Source of the DNA: Strigops habroptila
Taxonomy: Eukaryota > Chordata > Aves > Psittaciformes > Psittacidae
NCBI RefSeq assembly: GCF_004027225.2
Contig: NC_044301.2
Location: forward strand, 20,192,098-20,256,097
DNA length: 64,000 nucleotides
Direction of reading: 5' to 3'
Shown: positions 1 to 9,795 of the stretch, in pieces
Numbering within the stretch: position 1 is the first letter of the stretch
How the letters are laid out: each line of letters opens with the position of its first letter
Notes under the pieces: model-generated
What the model was told of the DNA's origin: nothing
What the model saw: only the letters and a program-made list of their open reading frames with translations
The model's database searches: none
Made by a program: the position numbers and the translations under genes

Positions 1-378
1 CACATTTTTCAATATACCATCGCTTTTGTCTCATATATATATGCACACACACCAACACACAAAGAGAGAGATATCGTTCCTTAGTCCATGGACCAATCCC
101 TATAAAGATGCTGAATTCATCCAGTCCATGATGTCAGGCTCCATCTCTTGTAATAGTCTTTCAGGGCAGGAGGGATGGTATGTAGTGTTGGGTTGTTGCC
201 TGCTGATGACACCGCCAAACTTGTCTGGTCACTGCTGAGCTCATCTGGTTTCGTCAAAATTCATTCTTCGTTGGGGTGATGATCGGAGGGAAGTCAGGGT
301 CAGTTGCTGGCGACCTGAAGATATCTAGCTGGTGGGCTATCAAAGTGTTATAGAGCAGGCAACAGCATACAATTGAGT
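1..378 (-). other. 3' untranslated region of element A
   Basis: Non-coding stretch between the integrase stop and the expected 3' LTR. It contains a short TA/TG-rich microsatellite near 34-62. It matches, in reverse complement, the region 21474-21890 of element B just before that element's polypurine tract and 3' LTR, which shows the window begins only some tens of bases short of where the LTR should start. Confidence 0.75.
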
Positions 379-2000
379 TCATTGGCCGTTTTCCCCCAAA
401 ATTAAATCCCCTTGAGGTACACATCGGACTTCCCCATCTTCCCGCATTACCCACCAAGTATATCCAGGTCCCTGAGCAAAAGCAACCCCACGAGTGGGTT
501 TGCCTTTACCTGAAGCAGGAATAACCCAGACTGTCTTCCCCAACAAATTCTTTAGGTGCACCACAGGAACTTTAGCCCCCTCTACAGTAAGTAAAAGTTC
601 TGATTGGGCTGGGCCAGCCCTGTTGGCAGATCCCCTACTGTTGACCAACCAGGTGGCTTTTGCTAAATGTGTATCCCACTGTTTGAAAGTCCTACCACCC
701 ATTGCTCTCAGTGTAGTTTTTAACAGCCCATTGTACCGTTCGATTTTCCCAGAGGCTGGTGCATGATAGGGGATGTGATATACCCACTCAATGCCATGCT
801 CTTTGGCCCAAGTGTCTATAAGGTTGTTCCGGAAATGAGTCCCATTGTCTGACTAAATTCTCTCTGGGGTGCTGTGTCACCAAAAGACTTGTTTCTCAAG
901 GCCCAGGATAGTGTTCCGGGCAGTGGCGTGGGGCACAGTGTATGTATCCAGCCATCCAGTGGCCTGGAAGCACATGCCGCTTGCCTTGGTGGGTCGGTGG
1001 GAGTGTGATATAGTCAATCTGCCAGGCCTCCCCATACTTGTACTTCAGCCGTTGTCCTCCATACCAGAGAGGCTTTAACCCCTTGGCTTGCTTAATTGCA
1101 GCACATGTTTCACATTCTTGAATAACCTGGGCAATAGTGTCCATTGTTAAGTCCACCCCTTGATCACAAGCCCATCTCTATGTTGCATCTCTGCCTTGAT
1201 GGCCTGAGGTGTCATGGGCCCACTGGGCTAAAAATAATTCACCCTTATGTTGCCAATCCAAGTCCATCTGAGCCACTTCAATCTTAGCAGCTTTAACCAC
1301 TTGCTGGTTAATCTGGTGTTCCTCAGTGGCTGGACTCTTGGGTACATGAGCATCTACGTGGCGCACCTTCACCACCAGGTTCTGCACCCGGGCAACGATA
1401 TCTTGCCACAATGCAGCAGCCCAGATGGGTTTACCTCTGCGTTGCCATTTGCTCTGCTTCCTTTTCTGCAACCACCCTGACGGGGCATTTGCCGTCATCC
1501 ATGAGTCAGTATAGAGATAAAGTTCTGGCCATTTTTCTTGTTCAGCAATGCCCAAGGCCAGCTGGATGGCTTTCACCTCTGCAAACTGACTCTATTCACC
1601 CTCTCTTTCAGCAGTTTCTGCAACTTGTCCCAGGGGACTCCGCACAGCCGCCTTCATCTCTGATGCTTTCCCACAATACAGCAGGACCCATCAGTAAACA
1701 AGGCGTATTGCTTTTCACTCTCTGACAGTTCATTATATGGTGGGGCCTCTTCAGCACGCATCACCTCCTTTTCTGGTGACATCCTAAAATCTTTGCCCTC
1801 TGGCCAGTCCATGATGACTTCTAGAATTCCTGAACAACTGGGATTTCCTATTCAAGCTCGTTGTGTAATTAGTGCAGCCCACTTAGTCCATGTAGCATCA
1901 GTTGCATGATGTGTAGAGGAGACCCTGCCTTTGAATGTCCAGCCCAGCACAGGCAACCAGGGTGCCAGGAGAAGCTGTGCTTCAGTGCCTGTCACTTCTG
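379..2000 (-). pseudogene. RNase H and integrase of element A (broken)
   Basis: Three broken reading frames. 1576-1178 is RNase H-like, with a YTDSW motif followed by HVDAH. 1156-896 holds the integrase zinc-binding Cys pair (ECETC) and the first catalytic aspartate region (QIDYITLP). 702-379 is the integrase C-terminal part, ending in a GDLILGE sequence. The catalytic-core stretch between 896 and 702 is out of frame. The parallel ORFs of elements B, C and E confirm domain order. In an intact element these domains remove the RNA template and integrate the cDNA. Here they cannot be made as one protein. Confidence 0.85.
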
Positions 2001-2007
2001 AAGCAGC

Positions 2008-3489
2008 TCAAATCCCTTCATAGGCTGCCAGTATCTCTTTTTCAGTGGGAGTGTAGCTGGCCTCGGATCCTCTGTATCCCTGAATCCAAAAGCCAAGGGG
2101 TCGACCTCGAGTCTCCCCTGGAGCTTTCTGCCAGAGGCTCCAGGTAGGACCATTCTCCCCAGCTGCAGTGTAAAGCACATTTTTCACATCTGGCCCGGTC
2201 CGGACTGGTCCAAGGGCTGCTGCATGAACCATTTCTCGTTTAATTTGTTCAAAGGCTTGTTGTTGCTCAGGGCCCCATTTGAAATCATTCCTCTTCCGGG
2301 TCACGTGGTAGAGAGGGCTTACAATCGAACTGTAATTTGGGATGTGCATTCTCCAGAACCCCACAACAGCACCTAAGAAAGCTTGCGTTTCTTTCTTGTT
2401 AGTTGGTGGAGACATTGCTGTTATCTTGTTGATCACATCTGTGGGGATGTGGCGACATCCATCTTGCCATTTTATTCCCCAAAATTGAATCTCCTGTGCA
2501 CGTCCCTTGACCTTACTCTGTTTTATGGCAAAACCGGCCTTCAGCAGGATTTGGATTATCTCAAAAACTTCTTCGGCTATATCACCCCACACGATAATGT
2601 CATCAATGTATTGCAGGTGTTCTGGAGCTTGCCCCTGTTCCAGTGCAATTTGGATCAATCCATGGCAGATGGTAGGGCTGTGTTTCCACCCCTGGGGCAG
2701 TTGGTTCCAAGTGTACTGGACGCCCCTCCAAGGAAAAGCAAACTGTGGCGTGCACTCTGCTGCCAAAGGGACTGAGAAAAATGCATTGGCAATATCAATT
2801 GTGGCATCCCCCTTGGCTGCCTTTGGCTCCAGTTCATCATGAAGTTCTAGCATGTCTGGTATGGCAGCACTCAATGGTGGTGTGACTTCATTCAGGCCAT
2901 CATAGTCTACTGTTTGTCTCCACTCTCCATTAGACTTTTGCACTGGCCATATGGGGCTATTAAAGGATGAGTAGGTCCTGCTGATCACTCCTTGGCTCTC
3001 CAGTCTACAGATCAGCTTATGGATGGGAAACGGGGATTCTCGGTTCGTGCGATATTGCCGCCGGTGCGCTGTCGTGGTCGTGATTGGCACTTGTTGTTCT
3101 TCGACCTCCAGCAACCACACAACAGAAGGATCCTCTGAGAGACCGGGCAATGTGGACAGCTGCTTCATTTCCTCTGTCTCCAAGGAAGCTATACCAAAAG
3201 CCCATCTATACCCTTTTGGGTCTTTGAAGTACCCTCTCCTGAGATAGTCTATGCTGAGGATGCATGGAGCCCCTGGACCAGTCACAATGGGGTGCTTTTG
3301 CCACTTCTTCCCAGTCAGGCTGATTTCAGCCTCCAGTACAGTCAACTCTTGGGATCCTCCTGTCACTCCAGAAATATAAATGGGTTCCACCCCTTGATAC
3401 CTTGATGGCATCAGAGTACGCTCTGCACCGGTATCTACTAGAGCCTTATACTTCTGTGGGACTGATGTGCCAGGCCATCTGATCCACAC
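2008..3489 (-). pseudogene. Protease-reverse transcriptase ORF of element A
   Basis: A 493-codon open stretch, the longest pol frame among the ERV-L-like copies here. Protease active-site LVDTGAE lies at residues 17-23. RT begins near residue 150, with the LPQGW motif near 264 and the catalytic YIDDIIVW near 294-301. The frame closes just after the KEILAAYE motif at the start of the RT-RNase H connection, where pol should continue, so a stop or frameshift near 2008 truncates it. The first codon is not a natural start, since pol would be expressed after gag. It is the only copy here retaining a recognisable protease. B and D have deleted it. Confidence 0.85.
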
Positions 3490-4260
3490 AGTCCAGTGAA
3501 CCTGATTATCCCTCTCCTCCGCCTGGCTGGAGGCAGGGCCTCTCTAATAGTGATCATAAGATTCTTCACTTACTTCTTGTATAAAGGGATTAGAATTCCT
3601 TATCACAGGAGCTGGAGTAAAATCATCTCTTCCACTCCATCTAGGAAGTTGTTCACCAGAGACTGGAGCATCAACTTTCTTGTGAGGCTCATCATCGACA
3701 GTTGTTTTCCTTTTCAATTCACGCACCCGTTCATCCAGATGTGAGTTGGGTGACTTTCTCTTGTCTTCTCTGTGATCCCTCACGTAAAACCATAGGGTGG
3801 CCCGTGGTGTCTACCTCCTATGTACGGAAATATGAATGGGTTCTACCCCTTGATGGCTTGATGGCATCAGGGTACAATGTGCACTGGTGTCTGCTAGACC
3901 CTTATACTCCTGTGTCTCTAATGTGCCAGGCTATCTAATGCATATAGTCTAGAAAACCCAGTTCTCCCTCTCCTCCATCTGGCTGGAGGCAGGGGCCTTC
4001 TAGTCCTGGTCATAAGATTCTACTTGTTTTGTAAAAATGGATTCAAATTATTTACAACATGTTTAAGTGTAAGATCAGCCCTCCCACTCTGTCTACGAAG
4101 CTTCCCACTGGAGACTAGAATAACAACTCTTCTGGAAGAAACCCATTTGTGGTTGTTCTTCCTTGTAATTCATGTATCCTTTCCTCCAGAATTAAGTTAG
4201 GTTTTCCATCCCACTCCCTCATGTCTACTCCATGATCTCACAGGTAAAACCACTAATTCA
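3370..4260 (-). repeat. Diverged tandem duplication of the gag-protease junction
   Basis: Segments starting near 3370 and near 3826 share order and sequence at an offset of about 455 bp: both hold the ATAAATGGGTTC/ATGAATGGGTTC stretch, the GGCTGGAGGCAGG stretch, and the gag-tail TTCCTCCAGAATT/TTCATCCAGATGT region. The second copy is more diverged and non-coding. None of the other ERV-L-like copies here shows this doubling, so it arose in element A or its close lineage. Confidence 0.7.
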
Positions 4261-5240
4261 TTCACTGTTGGTGCATCTTTGTCTTTCCAGTTCATTACTG
4301 CCATTGAGTTGGCATATGACGATGGTGCGCTCGTGTTCACAGGACTCTGTGTGGATCTGTGTGTAACTGTGCATTGTTCAAATACAAGTAAACCTTCTCT
4401 AGAACAGCTAATTCCTTCAGGTACTGGATACCTCTATCCATTGCCATCCACTTCCCCAGGTTACATGCAACATCTTCCTTGAAGGGATACTTTTTCTTCA
4501 CAGCTAATAGGAGTTGCCTCCAGAGGCTGAGGAATTGTGTCCCTTTTCTAGTTGCCTTGTCAATGTTTACTTCCCTAGAAGGTGATCCCAAGCTGCTTGG
4601 CTTGCTCTAAGTCCAGGCTCCTATCTCCAGGTGATAATGTGCTCATCTGGACAACGGCCGAAATCTTTTCATATATCCTGTAGCTCACTCAGGGACAGGG
4701 ATCGAGAAATTACCCCTTGTTCTTCCTCTTCCTCTGTTTCATATGATGCCCCTGCTTCGTCCTCTTTCACTACACAAGCTTACTTTTGTGTCTACTTCTC
4801 CTGCATAGGCGTGACTGATAATGGCACAGATTGGTTCTTTGGTACAGCCACAGTGCTTGCTACTGGGGTTGGAGGGGCTGCAGTGTCTGTTGTCGGGGTT
4901 GGAGTAGCCACAGTGCTTGTCACTGGGGTTGGAGTAGCTGCAGTGTCTGTTGCTTTCCCATCAGATCCAGAGACCTTCTTTTCCCCTTGAGGGTACCGAA
5001 CAGTGTTGAGCAGGGCTCAGTAGGCATGGGCCAGGCCCCAGCATGTTGCAGTGATTTGTGCCTCTCTGAAACTGCCAGGATGACTGCATACTTTTTCCGA
5101 ATATTTTACTTTTTTTTCCAGATTTCACATTTGTTCAGGGGTAAAGTTCCAAAGCACTGGAAGTGCCCACTGGCCTAGGTACTTGCCCATACGATCCCAC
5201 ATACCCTGCCACTCATGACTGTCCAGCCTTGGGGAAGATC
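3490..5240 (-). pseudogene. Degraded gag of element A
   Basis: Recognised by homology to gag in B (17238-18717) and D (45961-47425). ORF 3783-3544 matches the gag C-terminal tail (DERVRELKRKT, GEQLPRWSGR). ORF 4591-4337 matches the central gag helix region (LSLWRQLLLAVKKKYPFK). Around 4840-4960 is the Thr/Pro/Ala-coding minisatellite seen in the other copies. Frame is lost repeatedly, and the 3' part of gag plus the start of protease is present twice. Confidence 0.7.
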
Positions 5241-5518
5241 TCTTGGTTGTCTTCTTAGATAGCTGTTTAACCTTAAACAAGACCTGAACCACATGCAGCA
5301 ACATGCTGGTTCCTAGCAAAGGGACCAGGTTGATTTCAAGGGTATTCAAAGGATATTCAAAATCTTTAAAATCTCAAACCTTTAAATCTCAAATCTTTAA
5401 AATTCTCAAATGCTACTGTAAATAGCCTGGTGGGAAAGGTGTTGGAGGATGTATCGTCCATAGGTTGGCCCTCTGAGGAGAGAAGGCAAGAGGTATAATT
5501 ATTAATAGTTCCCATTTC

Positions 5519-6393
5519 ACTGTGTGGTTCGGTTGATACACTGGAGGGAAGGGATGCCATCCAGAGGGACCTTGACATGCTCGTGAGGTGGCCGATGTCA
5601 ACCTTATGAAGTTTAACCAAGCCAAGTGCAAGGTCCTACACCTGGGTGGGGGCAATCCCAGGCACAGCTACAGGTTGGTTGGAGAAGAGATTCAGAGCAG
5701 CCCTGCAGAGAAGGACTTGGGGGTGTTGGCTGATGAGAAGCTTAACATGAGACAGCAGCATGTGCTTGCAGCCCAGAAAGCCAACCGTATCCTGGGCTGC
5801 ATCAAAAGAAGTGTGACCAGCAGGTCAAAGGAGGTGATCCTGCCCCTCTACTCTGCTCTCGTGAGACCTCACTTGGAGTGCTGTGCACAGTTCTGGTGTC
5901 CTCAACATAAAAAGGACATGGAGCTGTTGGAGCAAGTCCAGAGGAGGGCCACAAGGGTGATAAGAGGGCTGGAGCACCTCCCATATGAAGACAGGCTGAG
6001 AAAGTTGGGGCTGTTCAGCCTGGAGAAGAGAAGGCTGCATGGAGACCTCATAGCAGCCTTCCAGTATCTGAAGGGGGCCTATAAGGATGGTGGGGAGGGA
6101 CTTTTCCTTAGGGACTGTAGTGGTAGGACAAGGGGTAATGGCTTCAAACTTAAACAGGGGAAGTTCAGGTTGGATATAAGGAAGAAGTTCTTTACAGTGA
6201 GGGTGGTGAGGCACTGGAATGGGTTACCCAAGGAAGCGGTGAATGCTCCATCCCTGGCAGTGTTCAAGGTCAGGTTGGACAGAGCCTTGGGCGACATGGT
6301 TTAGTGCGAGGTGTCCCTGCCCATGGCAGGGGGGTTGGAACTAGATGATCTTAAGGTCCTTTCCAACCCTAACTATTCTATGATTCTATGATT
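5519..6393 (+). mobile_element. CR1 LINE, 5'-truncated
   Basis: Contains the end of CR1 ORF2 in one open frame (5588-6304, 238 codons). It covers the RT thumb-like and C-terminal region, with motifs such as [31 protein letters not shown] and [13 protein letters not shown]. The 3' end is the typical CR1 hairpin-plus-tail: GGTTGGAACTAGATGATC, TTTCCAACCC and ATTCTATGATTCTATGATT. The upstream ORF2 part is missing, as usual for 5'-truncated LINE insertions. It sits in the leader of element A, so it is younger than A. Confidence 0.93.
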
Positions 6394-6401
6394 ACATGGC
6401 T

Positions 6402-6635
6402 CCCAAAGTATAGAAGTGACATCAATGCTGAGAACACATACCAGATTAGTTTCACAAACAGCAATTCTATTGTATCATAATCCATTATTATAAAGTAGAA
6501 CAAAACAAGAGCCTTAGCTTAGGACTCATGGATGATAAATATAATCTATGGAACACATATCGGAAATAAGGTGTTACATAATGGAACTCAGACCAACTGC
6601 GACAACTCTGAGAGCAAACAAATAAACATTTTGAA
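6402..6635 (-). other. Leader fragment of element A
   Basis: Reverse complement matches the leader of elements B and D, including CTTTGGGAG, the TACAATAGA region, and TTTATTTG followed by CTCTCAGAGTTGT. It lies between the CR1 and the plus-strand LTR and links the two halves of element A. Confidence 0.75.
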
Positions 6636-7255
6636 CAGTTACTATTTGGCAGTCATTTTTCTCCTTCTTGGTGGCTGGTGCGGTGCTGTATTTTCGACTT
6701 TGGTCTGAGAGCAGTGCTGATAACATGATGATGTTTTTAGTCGTTGCTAGGTGATGCTTAATCTGATTGGGGACTTTTTGAGTCTCGTGCTCTGCCGGTG
6801 GGGAGGGGTGTCGGGGGGCTGGGGGGGAGCAGAGACAGGACACATGACCTGGGCTAGCCAGGGGGGTATTCCATGCCACAGCATGTCATGCCCAGTATAG
6901 AAACTGGGGGGAGTTGCCTGAGGGGCCCAGATCGCTGCTTGGGTCAGGCTGGGTATTGGTCGGCAGGTGGTGAGCAATTGTATTGGGCATCACTTGTGTT
7001 TGTTTTTCTTTTCCCCTTTTAGTTTTATATTCTCTCCCCTTGTTATTTCCCTTATCATTATTATTATTAGTGGTAGCAGTAGTAGTTTTGTATGGTACCT
7101 TAGTTACTGGACTGTTCTTATCTCAACCCATGGGATTTACATTCTTTCAGTTCTCCTCCCCATCCCTCCGGGAGGGGGGGGAGGAAGAAGGGGGGGAGTG
7201 AGTGAGTGGCTGCGTGGTTCTGAGGTACTAGCTGGGCTTAAACCACGACACTACT
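6636..7255 (+). repeat. ERV-L-like LTR inserted in the leader of element A (opposite strand)
   Basis: Matches the roughly 620-bp LTR family seen complete at 39364-39989 and 44606-45229. It has the TTTTTCTCCTTCTT start region, the AGGGGTATTCCAT and ATGCCCAGTATAGAAACTGGGG middle, the TTATTTCCCTTATCATTATT stretch and a terminal AAACCACGACA. The first 20 or so bases of the family consensus are altered. Leader sequence of A continues on both sides. Confidence 0.85.
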
Positions 7256-7333
7256 GAACCAGTACAATGAATGCTTGTAACAAATTTATTTTGACACACT
7301 CTGGTCAGATCTGTCATTATCTCAACCCTTCGT

Positions 7334-7351
7334 GCACCACATTGGGTGCCA
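7334..7351 (-). promoter_or_regulatory. Primer-binding site of element A (tRNA-Lys type)
   Basis: On the minus strand the site reads TGGCACCCAATGTGGTGC, 8 nt after the LTR end. It resembles the tRNA-Lys1,2 primer-binding site TGGCGCCCAACGTGGGGC with three mismatches. Elements B and D carry closer versions at the same place. Confidence 0.7.
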
Positions 7352-7359
7352 AAAAGGAC

Positions 7360-7432
7360 TGTTGTGGTTTAAACCTAGCCAGTAATTCAGTGCCACGCAG
7401 CCACTCACTCACTTCCCCCGTCCCCCCTCCCT
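7360..7432 (-). repeat. 5' LTR remnant of element A
   Basis: Minus-strand LTR end (TGTTGTGGTTTAAACC on the plus strand) directly next to the primer-binding site. Only about 73 bp remain before the CR1 at 7433 takes over. Confidence 0.75.
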
Positions 7433-7971
7433 GGATGCCACTTGGAGTACTGTGTGCAATTCTGGTGTCCTCAACATAAAAAGGACATGGAGCTGTTGGA
7501 GCAAGTCCAGAGGAGGGCCACGAGGATGATAAGGGGGCTGGAGCACCTCCCGTATGAAGACAGGCTGAGAAAGTTGGGGCTGTTCAGCCTGGAGAAGAGA
7601 AGCTGCGTGGAGACCTCATAGCTTTCCAGTATCTGAAGGGGGTCTATAAGGATGCTGGGGAGGGACTCTTCATCAGGGACTGTAGTGATAGGAAAAGGGG
7701 TAATGGCTTCAAACTTAAACAGGGGAAGTTCAGGTTGGATATAAGGAAGAAGTTCTTTACTGTGAGAGGGGTGAGGCAGTGACACTGGTTGCCCAAAGAA
7801 GTGGTGTATGCTCCATCCCTGGCGGTGTTCAAGGCCAGGTTGGACAGAGCCTTGGGCGACATGGTCTAGGGTGAGGCGTCCCTGCCTGTGTCAGGGGGGT
7901 TGGAACTAGATGATCTTAAGGTCCTTTCCAACCCTAACTATCCTATGGTTATATGAGTCTATGATACAGGC
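7433..7971 (+). mobile_element. CR1 LINE 3' fragment
   Basis: Short 5'-truncated CR1 coding for the end of ORF2 with at least two small deletions (near 7603 and 7622). It ends with the CR1 3' hairpin and a decayed tail (CTATCCTATGGTTATATGAGTCTATGAT). It is very similar to the copy at 5519-6393. Confidence 0.9.
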
Positions 7972-8106
7972 TCTTCAGGAAAGACAGGCTGGGGAGACAA
8001 GGTGGGTTTTTGCCCTCTATGTTAATGACCAGTTGGAGTGCACAGAGCCACAACTGGCGATGGATGAGGAGCCCACTGAGAGCATATGGGTCACGATTAA
8101 AGGGAG

Positions 8107-8112
8107 GGCAGG
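8107..8112. repeat. Provirus target-site duplication (left copy)
   Basis: GGCAGG lies directly before the left LTR and again at 13693-13698 directly after the right LTR. A 6-bp duplication is typical of alpha- and betaretroviral integration. Confidence 0.9.
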
Positions 8113-8484
8113 TGTCGGAGGCGGTGGGAGAAATTGCAACACGACCATCCAGGGAATGATCAGCAAGTCTCGTTTATTTCATCAGAAGGCTGCGGTTATA
8201 TAGATATGATAATAAGCCTCATACATAGTGCAAAAGCTAGCTCATCATTGGTTTACAGTTAAATGTCATCCCCGCCCATACCTCCTTGTTCCTGAAACTC
8301 TTGTGGTTATACAGATCCTGTTTTTAACACTTCTCCGGCCTTCAGCCAACTCCCCTGTTGGTCAAGGACACAGTGTCCTTGTCTTATATAGTCTTGTTTT
8401 TCTTACCCAGTTGTTTCTAACTTCACCAGCTGTATTTTATCATGTCCTCTTTCTTCCATCCAGAGTTCGATAAAACTCTCCACA
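8113..8484 (-). repeat. 3' LTR of the young provirus
   Basis: 372 bp. On the element's strand it starts TGTGGAGAGTTTTATCG and ends CTCCGACA. The last 28 codons of env run into it. It carries a TATA-like TATATAA (minus strand, about 8196-8202) and AATAAA (minus strand, 8173-8178), giving a very compact promoter-to-polyadenylation arrangement. Confidence 0.95.
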
Positions 8485-9791
8485 TTTCCCCCGTTTTCCT
8501 TTTGGGCGAGGAGGTTCGTCTGCCATATTTTCTGCATTGCATTGGTAATCATACCTCGAATACAATTGAATATACAGGGCAAAAGAAGCAATAGTAACAA
8601 TATCACACCCAAAAACCCTATTGCGTACATTATAAGACTCCTTAGCCATGGGCCAATTCCCAACCCCTTTAGCCAGTTCTCGATTCCTAAACCATCTTCC
8701 TTTTTTAATAAATGTAGCCCTTGTTGCAACTGCTTAATATTGGTGTGGATAGAAACCGCATGGTCCGAGAGGTTCATGCAACACATACCTTCAAATTCGT
8801 CGCACCCATGTCCCTGAGCTAATAGAAGAAAATCGATAGCGGCCCTGTTTTGTAGCACTGCATGGTTTACGCTCTGTACATCGCTAGTGAGCATGTCAAG
8901 TATCTGAGATGTCTTATTAAATTCATCTTTGGTCCAGCATCCTAACTGTTCCGCGAGTTTCATGGCTTTACCAGCTGCCGCACCCGGTACAAATATCGCT
9001 GTCATGATAAGCCGGAGATCACTCCAAAAGGTTGGGCTGCCAATGTTAGTACATTGTAGTTCGTGTACGCTACGCTTGGTCCTTGTACCATTTGTACTAT
9101 TACTATTCCATTTTAGTAATAATGACATGTTGGGGTGAAATAAGGTTAATTTTCCCAAATAACATGGTCCTCCCTGTGGCTGGGCAGGTATGCCATTCCA
9201 AGCTCTATCTCCACAAATAAGGAATATCCTATCGGGCAGTCTTTTTGAGGTAGTAACATTACTACCATTACAGTTTGAATACAATTGGTTGAAAACCGTG
9301 CTTGACTCCAGTGCTGAATCTAAAGTAGCCCAATCTTTTCTATGCACATTCCAATTTTGAGGGTTAATGGGGGTGAAGCTTACCCAATCCCCCTCAGTAT
9401 TGTTTCCAAGGCTAGCATTGGCGCTCCCAAAGAGATCTAACTCTTCAGGAGGGGAGTGTAAGGTGGCATTAAGAGACAGTATTAGCTGACACTGCCTATG
9501 GCCATCCAGAAACATCTGTTCACTGGTACCAGAACTAGCTCTCGTAGTATTCATAGTCGTGTTACAGAGGGTTCCATTGTTGACCCAACAAAATTCTCCA
9601 GGTTCCCATATTGGTAGACCGACTAAACATGTACGAAAAGGGTTGGTGACTCCTCCCAGACTAAGGCAAAGCGAGGTTTGATTGGTTTGATTCGCTAATG
9701 TCACCCAAATGTTCTCTCTAGGCTGGTTAAATCGTGTAATGCATACCACACTAGGCAGAGTAATAATAGCAAATATTATGTGATATCCCAT
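8403..9791 (-). CDS. env: Provirus envelope glycoprotein (ASLV-like), intact ORF
   Basis: 462 codons without interruption. A short hydrophobic N-terminus (residues 1-18) is the likely signal peptide. The surface subunit has many N-glycosylation sequons. A furin-type RTKR lies at residues 237-240. The transmembrane subunit has a hydrophobic segment (about 261-275) placed internally between cysteines 247 and 285, like the internal fusion peptide of alpharetroviruses. A CX6CC motif (C330, C337, C338) is followed by NLSDH. The membrane anchor is near 386-410, with a tail of about 50 residues. CX6CC envelopes form a disulphide-linked SU-TM pair. Start: ATG 4 nt after the stop of the preceding ORF. 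The C-terminus extends into the 3' LTR. Whether it is expressed or fusogenic cannot be told from sequence. Confidence 0.92.
   Translation of the reverse strand: MGYHIIFAIITLPSVVCITRFNQPRENIWVTLANQTNQTSLCLSLGGVTNPFRTCLVGLPIWEPGEFCWVNNGTLCNTTMNTTRASSGTSEQMFLDGHRQCQLILSLNATLHSPPEELDLFGSANASLGNNTEGDWVSFTPINPQNWNVHRKDWATLDSALESSTVFNQLYSNCNGSNVTTSKRLPDRIFLICGDRAWNGIPAQPQGGPCYLGKLTLFHPNMSLLLKWNSNSTNGTRTKRSVHELQCTNIGSPTFWSDLRLIMTAIFVPGAAAGKAMKLAEQLGCWTKDEFNKTSQILDMLTSDVQSVNHAVLQNRAAIDFLLLAQGHGCDEFEGMCCMNLSDHAVSIHTNIKQLQQGLHLLKKEDGLGIENWLKGLGIGPWLRSLIMYAIGFLGVILLLLLLLPCIFNCIRGMITNAMQKIWQTNLLAQKENGGNVESFIELWMEERGHDKIQLVKLETTG
8485..8497 (-). promoter_or_regulatory. Polypurine tract of the young provirus
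   Basis: Minus strand AAAACGGGGGAAA directly abuts the 3' LTR start (TGTGGAG). It would prime plus-strand DNA synthesis. It lies inside the env reading frame, so it is also coding. Confidence 0.85.
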
Positions 9792-9795
9792 TGTA

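Larger units (their letters stand above)
1..7432 (-). mobile_element. ERV-L-like class III endogenous retrovirus, element A
   Basis: Minus-strand element read from right to left: 5' LTR remnant (7360-7432), primer-binding site (7334-7351), leader (7264-7359, 6402-6635 and about 5240-5518), gag (about 3544-5240), protease-RT (2008-3489), RNase H-integrase (379-2000) and a 3' untranslated region that runs off the window start. A plus-strand CR1 (5519-6393) and a plus-strand LTR (6636-7255) interrupt the leader. Leader pieces on both sides of each insertion match consecutive parts of the leaders of elements B and D, so this is one element later invaded. The class III assignment rests on the gag-pro-pol layout, the absence of env, and close relation to the other four copies here. 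Many stops and frameshifts make it a relic. The 3' LTR, if present, lies outside the window. Confidence 0.85.

Noticed and set aside
4631-4990. 119-codon plus-strand ORF with repeated Val/Gly/Ala
   Set aside because: It is the reverse reading of the Thr/Pro/Ala minisatellite in the gag of element A; the minus strand is the real coding direction.
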